Below, in pieces: positions 44,215-49,636 of a stretch of 49,636 nucleotides of DNA (position 1 is its first letter; each line of letters opens with the position of its first letter). The position numbers and the translations under genes were made by a program. The stretch spans positions 1-49,636 of the forward strand of contig JAEWJB010000009.1 of assembly GCA_023386795.1 (NCBI GenBank), read 5' to 3'. The notes under the pieces were generated by a model that was not told the origin of the DNA, did not search any database, and saw nothing but the letters and a program-made list of their open reading frames with translations. Origin of the DNA: Pseudomonadota bacterium. Lineage in GTDB: Bacteria > Pseudomonadota > Gammaproteobacteria > Xanthomonadales > Xanthomonadaceae.

Positions 44215-45999
44215 GTGCGGGGCACGGGCCGACGCACCGCCAAGACATCCGCCGCGCCGCCGCGCGCGGCTTCCGGCCTTCGCCTGCAGGGCCATGGCGC
44301 CTCGCGCGGCATCGCGCTGGGCCGTGCGCGTTTGCGCCTGCCGCATGTGCTGGAAGTGGCCGAACAGCGCGTGGCCGCCCATGCCGTGGAAGCGGAACTC
44401 GAACGCCTGCACCGCGCGGTGGATGCCGCGCGCGATGAAATGCATGCCCTGCGCACGCGCCTGCAGGGCGCGATGGTGCGCGAGGTCGGCGAGTTCCTCG
44501 ACCTGCACGCGCTGCTGCTGGACGATCCGGAACTGTTGTTCGGCGTGGACGAACTGATCCGCAACGGACGCTACAGCGCCGACTACGCGCTGCGCCTGCA
44601 GCGCGACCGGCTGGCGGCGGTGTTCGACGGGATGGAGGACGCCTACCTCAAGAGCCGCATGGACGACCTGGACCATGTGATCGGCCGTATCCACGCCTTC
44701 CTGCAGAAGCGCAGCGCGGACGTGGCCGGCGTGGCCGGGGAAATCCTGGTGTGCGACAACGTCGCGCCTTCCGAACTGGCGCAGTTGCAGTCGCAAGGCG
44801 TGGTGGGCATCGTCAGCGTTGCCGGCAGCACGCTCTCGCACAGCGCCATCCTCGCCCGCAGCCTGCACCTGCCGCTGGTGGTGGGCACCGCCGATGCCCT
44901 GCACCGCATCAACGACGGCGATGCGCTGATCGTGGATGGCAGCAGTGGCCAGATCATCGTCGAGCCCACCGCCACCGACCTGCGCGGCTACCACGAACGC
45001 CTGCGCGTGCTGGCCCGCGAGCAGCGCGAACTCGGCCGCCTGCGCGGCAAGCCCAGCCGCACGCGCGACGGCCACGACATCACCCTGCTGGCCAATGCCG
45101 AATCGGCCGACGACGTGGCCCAGGCGCATGCGCTCGGCGCGGCGGGCCTGGGACTCTACCGCACCGAATTCCTGTTCCTGCAGCGCAACGAGTTGCCCTC
45201 GGAAGAAGAGCAGTTCCAAGTCTACCGCGACACCGTGCTGGGCATGAGCGGCCGCCCGGTGACCATTCGCACGCTCGACCTGGGCGCGGACAAGGCCGAC
45301 CGGACCGGGCTGGTGCTCGGCGATGAGGAAAACCCGGCGCTGGGCCTGCGCGGCGTGCGCCTGTCGCTGGCGCGGCCGGAGGTGGCCGACGCGCAGCTGC
45401 GCGCGATCCTGCGCGCCTCCGGCTACGGGCCGGTGCGCGTGCTGATCCCGATGGTCAGCTGCCGGGAGGAGATCGTGCTGCTGCGGCGCCAGCTCAAGCG
45501 GCTGGCCGCGCGGCTGCGCGCCGAGGGCCATGCCATCGCCGAGGACGTGCCGCTGGGCGCGATGATCGAGGTACCGGCCGCCGCCATCGGGCTGGAGGCC
45601 TTCATCGACGATGTCGACTTCCTCTCCATCGGCACCAACGACCTCGTGCAGTACCTGCTCGCCGCCGACCGCAACCACGAGGCGCTGGGCGAACTGTACT
45701 CGCCGCTGCATCCGGCGGTGCTGCGCCTGCTGCGGCACGTCATCGCCACCGCGCAGGCGCATGACACGCCGGTGGCGGTCTGCGGCGAGATCGCCGGGGA
45801 CCCGCGCTTCGTGCCGATGCTGCTCTCGCTGGGGCTGACCGAACTGAGCCTGCACCCAGCCACGCTGCTGGAGGTACGCCGCACGATCCGCGCCAGCCAC
45901 CTCGGCGCACTCACCGTCTCCTCCAGCCGCCTGCTGCGCGCACGCGACCGCAAGGGCATCGAGAAGTGGCTGGCCAGCGCGGCCGAGGCCGACACCTGA
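44215..45999 (+). CDS. ptsI: PTS enzyme I (phosphoenolpyruvate-protein phosphotransferase)
   Basis: 594 aa enzyme I. The active-site His is His209 in GSTLSHSAILAR (the motif starts GSTL instead of the usual GGRT), the EI C-terminal signature VCGEIAGDP holds Cys523, and the PEP site shows GIGTNDLVQYLLAADRN-like residues. It takes phosphate from PEP to HPr. The start is a GTG at 44215, giving an N-terminal extension of about 22 residues rich in Arg/Ala. No GAF domain is present, so it is not the PtsP (EI-Ntr) form. It is last in the three-gene operon. Confidence 0.95.
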   Translation: MRGTGRRTAKTSAAPPRAASGLRLQGHGASRGIALGRARLRLPHVLEVAEQRVAAHAVEAELERLHRAVDAARDEMHALRTRLQGAMVREVGEFLDLHALLLDDPELLFGVDELIRNGRYSADYALRLQRDRLAAVFDGMEDAYLKSRMDDLDHVIGRIHAFLQKRSADVAGVAGEILVCDNVAPSELAQLQSQGVVGIVSVAGSTLSHSAILARSLHLPLVVGTADALHRINDGDALIVDGSSGQIIVEPTATDLRGYHERLRVLAREQRELGRLRGKPSRTRDGHDITLLANAESADDVAQAHALGAAGLGLYRTEFLFLQRNELPSEEEQFQVYRDTVLGMSGRPVTIRTLDLGADKADRTGLVLGDEENPALGLRGVRLSLARPEVADAQLRAILRASGYGPVRVLIPMVSCREEIVLLRRQLKRLAARLRAEGHAIAEDVPLGAMIEVPAAAIGLEAFIDDVDFLSIGTNDLVQYLLAADRNHEALGELYSPLHPAVLRLLRHVIATAQAHDTPVAVCGEIAGDPRFVPMLLSLGLTELSLHPATLLEVRRTIRASHLGALTVSSSRLLRARDRKGIEKWLASAAEADT

Positions 46000-46109
46000 G
46001 CCACGCATCGCACGCCGGGCTGTGATCGCCGGCGAGCAAGGGCGATAATGCCCCGTCCCCTCGCCGCGCGACGCGCTGCGATTCCCCCGCCCGCCGCCAG
46101 GAGCAGTGC

Positions 46110-47471
46110 ATGGCCGAAGCCATTCGCCACGACAAGACCGCGCGCGCGCTGCGCCTGCTGTCCGATGCGCTGGACAGCGGTCGCCTGGGGCCGGTGCGCC
46201 GCCTGGTCAACACGCTGGCACCGGCGGAAATCGGCAACCTGCTCGAATCGCTGCCACCGGGCAAGCGCGAAGTGGTGTGGGGCCTGGTCGATGCCGAGGA
46301 CGACGGCGAGGTGCTGCTGCACGTCGGCGAGGAGGTGCGTGAAAGCCTGCTGGCGGACATGGACACCGACGAGATCGTCGCGGCGGTCGAGGACCTGGAC
46401 ATCGACGACCTCGCCAACCTGGTCGAGGACCTGCCCGATACCGTCATCGACGAAGTGCTCAAGTCGATGGACCGCGAGAACCGCGAGCGGCTGGAGCAGG
46501 TGCTTTCGTATCCGGAGGACACCGCCGGCCGCCTGATGAACCCGGACGTGGTCACCGTGCGCGCCGACGTCAACGTCGATGTCGTGCTGCGTTACCTGCG
46601 CCTGCGCGGCGAGTTGCCCGACCACACCGACCACCTGTTCGTGGTCAGCCGCCGGCACCAGTACCTGGGCCGCGTGCCGCTGGCCGCGCTGGTGACCCAC
46701 GAGGACAGCACGCCGGTCAACCGGTTGATCGACGACGAACAGCCGGCCATCGACGTGGGCGAGAGCGCGCAGGAAGTGGCGCGCCAGTTCTCCGACCATG
46801 ACTGGATCTCGGCCCCGGTGGTGGACGACAACAACATCCTGCTCGGCCGCATCACCATCGACGACGTGGTGGACATCATCCGCGAGCGCGCCGAGCACCA
46901 GGCCATGAGCGCGGCCGGCCTGGACGAGGACGAGGACATGTTCAGCCCGGCGCGGCGCGCGTTCCGCCGCCGGCTGATCTGGCTGTCGGTGAACCTGGGC
47001 ACGGCGTTCATCGCCTCCAGCGTGGTGAGCGAGTTCGAAGGCACCATCGCCCAACTGGTCGCGCTGGCCGCACTGATGCCCATCGTCGCCGGCATGGGCG
47101 GCAACGCCGGCACCCAGGTGCTGGCGCTGATGGTGCGCGGCCTGGCGCTGGGGCAGATCGGCGCCTCCAACGTGATGACGCTGCTGAAGAAGGAGCTGAT
47201 GGTCGCGCTGATCAACGGCGTGTGCCTGGGCGTGGGGCTGGGGTTGATCGTGCTGGCATGGTTCAAGCAGCCGATGCTCTCGCTGGTGATCGGCACCGCG
47301 CTGACCATCAACCTGTGCACCGCCGCGCTTGGCGGCGTGCTGGTACCGGTGACGCTCAAGCGGCTGGGCTTCGACCCGGCACTGGCCGGCGGCGTGATCC
47401 TGACCACCCTGACCGACGTGATGGGCTTCCTGAGCTTCCTCGGCCTGGCCACGCTCATCTTGCTGCATTGA
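46110..47471 (+). CDS. mgtE: Magnesium transporter MgtE
   Basis: 453 aa. An N-terminal cytoplasmic domain (~1-130), two CBS domains (~140-260; YPEDTAGRLMNPDVVTVR, IDDVVDIIRERAEHQ) and five helices at the C-terminus (from about 290), including the pore motif PIVAGMGGNAGTQVLAL and the GGV..TTLTDVMGF acidic helix. It is a Mg-gated channel. AGGAG precedes the ATG. No M-box riboswitch was found in the 110-base leader. The stop overlaps the next start (TTGA). Confidence 0.96.
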   Translation: MAEAIRHDKTARALRLLSDALDSGRLGPVRRLVNTLAPAEIGNLLESLPPGKREVVWGLVDAEDDGEVLLHVGEEVRESLLADMDTDEIVAAVEDLDIDDLANLVEDLPDTVIDEVLKSMDRENRERLEQVLSYPEDTAGRLMNPDVVTVRADVNVDVVLRYLRLRGELPDHTDHLFVVSRRHQYLGRVPLAALVTHEDSTPVNRLIDDEQPAIDVGESAQEVARQFSDHDWISAPVVDDNNILLGRITIDDVVDIIRERAEHQAMSAAGLDEDEDMFSPARRAFRRRLIWLSVNLGTAFIASSVVSEFEGTIAQLVALAALMPIVAGMGGNAGTQVLALMVRGLALGQIGASNVMTLLKKELMVALINGVCLGVGLGLIVLAWFKQPMLSLVIGTALTINLCTAALGGVLVPVTLKRLGFDPALAGGVILTTLTDVMGFLSFLGLATLILLH

Positions 47472-47893
47472 GCCGCCAGGCGTCGCGCGCCAAGGCGCGC
47501 AAACCCGTACCTCCTCGCACGCCCTCGCGACTGCGCCGTGCCGGCGATCTGGCCGCGCTGGCCTTGGTCGGCGCGCATGCTGGCCTGCTGTGGCTGATGG
47601 TGTCCGCCGGCGTGTTGCCGGGCTGGCTGTGCGGCGCCTTCGCCGCGCTTTCGGCGGTCGCCTTCGCGGCATACGCGCGCGACAAGCACGCCGCCCGCCG
47701 CCAGGCCCGCCGCACGCCGGAGCTGACCTTGCACCTGCTGGAACTGGCCGGCGGCTGGCCCGGTGCCCTGCTCGCCCAGCGCGCGCTGCGGCACAAGAAC
47801 CGCAAGCCCGCCTACCAGGTCGCCTTCTGGGCCTGCGTATTGCTGCACGAGGCCACGCTGGGCCATGTATGGCGGCAGATGGGCGGCGGCTGA
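47468..47893 (+). CDS. DUF1294 family membrane protein
   Basis: 141 aa. A basic N-terminal stretch (RQASRAKARKPVPPRTPSRLRR), two hydrophobic helices (~residues 28-44, 50-66) and the DUF1294 core YARDKHAARR...PELTLHLLELAGGWPGALLAQRALRHKNRKPAYQVAFW. In many relatives DUF1294 is fused to a cold-shock domain, which is absent here. The TTG at 47468 overlapping the mgtE stop is the most likely start. Function unknown. Confidence 0.82.
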   Translation: MSRQASRAKARKPVPPRTPSRLRRAGDLAALALVGAHAGLLWLMVSAGVLPGWLCGAFAALSAVAFAAYARDKHAARRQARRTPELTLHLLELAGGWPGALLAQRALRHKNRKPAYQVAFWACVLLHEATLGHVWRQMGGG

Positions 47894-47998
47894 CATGCCC
47901 GCGCACCAAGCCGAACGGTGCCCGAATGCCGGAGCGCGCCGACACCTCCCGCACGGCCGGGGCGGCGATACTCGTTGCTCGCACTACCGGAACCCCGC

Positions 47999-48808
47999 AT
48001 GCGCCGCCGCCAATTCCTCCTAGCCCTCGGAGTGTCGATGCTCGCCGCCTGCGCCTCCACCCCGCCCGCCACCCCGCGCGGCCATTTCGTTCACCGCGAG
48101 CTGGAACTGGAAGGTCGCACCTACCGCTACCAGGTGTTCGTGCCGCTGGCCCGCCAGCAGCAGGAAGGCCCGCTGCCGATCGTGCTGTTCCTGCACGGCT
48201 CGGGCGAACGCGGCGACGACGGCCACAGCCAGACCGAATCAGGCCTGGGCCCCTACCTGCGCGAACATGCCACGCAGTTCCCGGCGCTGGTGGTGCTGCC
48301 GCAGGTGCCCGAGGACGAGCAGTGGATGGGCGTGAACGCGCGCATGGCGCTGGCCACGCTCGATGCGGCCAGCGCGGAATTCCAGGCCGACCCGGCGCGC
48401 ACCTACCTCACCGGCATGTCGATGGGCGGCTACGGCACGTGGGAGATCGCGTTGATGGCGCCGCAACGCTTCGCCGCGCTGGTGCCGATCTGCGGCGCGC
48501 TGCATTCGGCGCGGGCCGACGAGGACCAGCTCTACGTGAGCGAAGTAGCCGGCGCGCGCGACCGCTACACCGCGGTGGTCCACCGCCTGCGCCAGGTGCC
48601 GGTGTGGATGTTCCATGGCGCGCTGGACGACCTCGTGCCACCAGGCGACGACCGCCGCCTGTACAAGGCCGCGCGGCTGGCCAATGCCAACATGCGCTAC
48701 AGCGAGTACCCGGACGGCAACCACAACGCCTGGGACGCGACCTACGCCGATGCGCGGATGTGGGAGTGGATGTTCGCCCAGCGGTTGAAGGACGTGCCGG
48801 CGGGTTGA
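47999..48808 (+). CDS. Lipoprotein alpha/beta-hydrolase (phospholipase/esterase-like)
   Basis: 269 aa. N-terminus MRRRQFLLALGVSMLAAC has a lipobox LAAC (Cys18) and a Tat-like RRRQFLLA, so it is probably an exported lipoprotein. The hydrolase domain shows FLHGSGERG (oxyanion region), nucleophile elbow GMSMGG, an Asp in GALDDLVPP and a His in PDGNHNAWD, a complete triad. It resembles dienelactone-hydrolase/PHB depolymerase-like esterases. Substrate unknown. The start at 47999 is chosen over an earlier frame opening at 47918 because it begins the signal sequence. Confidence 0.88.
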   Translation: MRRRQFLLALGVSMLAACASTPPATPRGHFVHRELELEGRTYRYQVFVPLARQQQEGPLPIVLFLHGSGERGDDGHSQTESGLGPYLREHATQFPALVVLPQVPEDEQWMGVNARMALATLDAASAEFQADPARTYLTGMSMGGYGTWEIALMAPQRFAALVPICGALHSARADEDQLYVSEVAGARDRYTAVVHRLRQVPVWMFHGALDDLVPPGDDRRLYKAARLANANMRYSEYPDGNHNAWDATYADARMWEWMFAQRLKDVPAG

Positions 48809-48879
48809 TGCCCGGCACTTGACGGTATACCGCGCGCTGGAAGACGCTCGGCCGCAATCCATCATGGAAGGGGAGTTTG

Positions 48880-49599
48880 ATGGTCCGTGTGATTCCTGCC
48901 GTGGGCCTGCTGCTGGCCTCGCTCGCGTGGCTGCCGTCGCACGCCCAGATCATGCGTCGTACATGGCTGGAAAGGCAGCCGACCGAAACCGGCATCGGCC
49001 AGCAGTATCGCGCCACGGTCAAGCAGGCCGCGCAGCAGGCCAAGGCGGGCGACCTGCGCGCCGCACTGGCCACCCTGCAACCCGTTGCCGCCTACTGCGA
49101 CGCCCAGCTGCAGCGGGAGGACGTGCGTTTCATCAGCGTGGCGTCGGCCGAGCAGTACAACCGCTACATGCGCGAGAACCACCGGGAAGACACGCCGGTG
49201 GAGTGGCTGGACATCGCCTGCGCGGAGGCCTACCACTACCAGGGCTATGCGCAATTCGACCAGAAGCAGTACGCGCTGGCGTTGCCCTACCTGGAAAAAG
49301 CCATCGCGCTGGCGCCCTATTTCCCCGACGCATTGAACGAGCGCGCCGCGGCGCTGAACCAGCTCGGCCGGCTGGACGAGGCGGTCGCCACGTACCGGCA
49401 GGTCATCGCGTTGGGCGAACACGTTCCCGAATCGGCCTACATGGCGCCGCTGGCATGGCGGGGTATTGGTTGGGCACTGGTGGAGAAGCAGGACTGGGCC
49501 GGGGCCCGGCAGGCCTACGAACAGTCGCTGGTGATCGATCCCGGCAACGAATTGGCGTTGTCCGAGCTCGAATACATCAGGCAGCACGCGCCGCTGTAG
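48880..49599 (+). CDS. Tetratricopeptide-repeat secreted protein
   Basis: 239 aa with signal peptide (MMVRVIPAVGLLLASLAWLPSHA). Helical repeats start near residue 120: AYHYQGYAQFDQKQYALALPYLEKAIALAP, NERAAALNQLGRLDEAVATYRQVIAL, GWALVEKQDWAGARQAYEQSLVIDPGN, i.e. three TPR units. Likely a periplasmic scaffold protein. GGGGAG lies upstream of the ATG at 48880. Its TAG stop is supplied by GTAG of a REP element that runs to the window edge. Confidence 0.85.
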   Translation: MVRVIPAVGLLLASLAWLPSHAQIMRRTWLERQPTETGIGQQYRATVKQAAQQAKAGDLRAALATLQPVAAYCDAQLQREDVRFISVASAEQYNRYMRENHREDTPVEWLDIACAEAYHYQGYAQFDQKQYALALPYLEKAIALAPYFPDALNERAAALNQLGRLDEAVATYRQVIALGEHVPESAYMAPLAWRGIGWALVEKQDWAGARQAYEQSLVIDPGNELALSELEYIRQHAPL

Positions 49600-49636
49600 G
49601 AGCGGCTTAAGCCCCGCCGGCTGGGTTGCCCCGGTG
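49596..49636. repeat. REP element at the window end (truncated)
   Basis: GTAGGAGCGGCTTAAGCC begins at 49596, with the shared GTAGGAGCGGCTT start of the other REPs in the window. TAG (49597-49599) is the stop codon of the TPR gene. The element may be longer beyond 49636. Confidence 0.65.

Noticed and set aside
43480..46008. Long minus-strand frame opposite the EIIA-HPr-EI genes
   Set aside because: Antisense to three genes with intact catalytic motifs; its translation is low-complexity and without recognisable family.
46000..46109. Possible Mg-responsive M-box upstream of mgtE
   Set aside because: The leader is only about 110 bases, lacks the long conserved stems of an M-box and shows no terminator hairpin.

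Overview
The window looks like chromosome of a member of the Xanthomonadaceae/Lysobacteraceae (Lysobacter, Luteimonas, Pseudoxanthomonas or Stenotrophomonas relatives). The reasons are very high GC, dense operons joined by ATGA/GTGA/TTGA overlaps, a lptA-lptB-rpoN-hpf-ptsN-hprK-rapZ-EIIA(Man)-ptsH-ptsI-mgtE gene order, an HprK together with an HPr that keeps Ser46, a long suf operon led by an Rrf2 regulator, and REP-type repeats beginning GTAGGAGCGGC. The genus call is inference. No tRNA, rRNA, CRISPR array, insertion sequence, integrase or prophage gene was recognised.

Layout. 1-411: two nested-hairpin repeat elements and the terminator of an OsmC-like gene. 412-7086: single genes (OsmC-like, EF-G paralogue, HU with a lysine-rich tail, M23 peptidase, DUF3861, lipoprotein, DUF1439, DJ-1/PfpI, SET methyltransferase). 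7178-13826: suf Fe-S assembly operon, with an LprI-like gene inserted and an acetyltransferase and Rieske ferredoxin downstream. 13964-21884: iron/flavin cluster (TonB-dependent receptor, PiuC hydroxylase, PepSY membrane protein, DUF2271, DUF4198, ApbE, membrane-anchored flavodoxin-FNR reductase). 21881-26837: HutD-like, ComEA-like, M20 peptidase, GlsB-like, and the AmgK-MurU muramic-acid salvage pair. 26851-29806 (minus strand): Hda, PerM-like, DUF2066. 29925-33630: purM, membrane protein, purN and two DUF3108 paralogues. 33760-35657 (minus): EF-hand protein, murA, ibaG. 35711-39114: kdsD-kdsC-lptC-lptA-lptB for LPS. 39316-45999: rpoN-hpf-ptsN-hprK-rapZ and a regulatory PTS without permease. 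46110-49599: mgtE, DUF1294, a lipoprotein esterase and a TPR protein.

How it works together. Most of the window is envelope biogenesis (KDO, Lpt, MurA, AmgK/MurU), purine synthesis and PTS-based regulation. The segment that best deserves the label of a little-described system is 14111-21884. It encodes outer-membrane uptake, a cytoplasmic NADPH-flavin reductase tethered to the inner membrane, a three-helix PepSY protein with membrane-edge histidines, an FMN transferase, and an exported DUF2271 protein carrying a D-G-V-S-G-P-T sequence that resembles a flavinylation site. Together these suggest a trans-membrane electron chain that reduces siderophore-bound iron in the periplasm.

A second unexpected pattern is that all four GTAG ends of REP-like repeats in the window supply the TAG stop codon of the adjacent gene.
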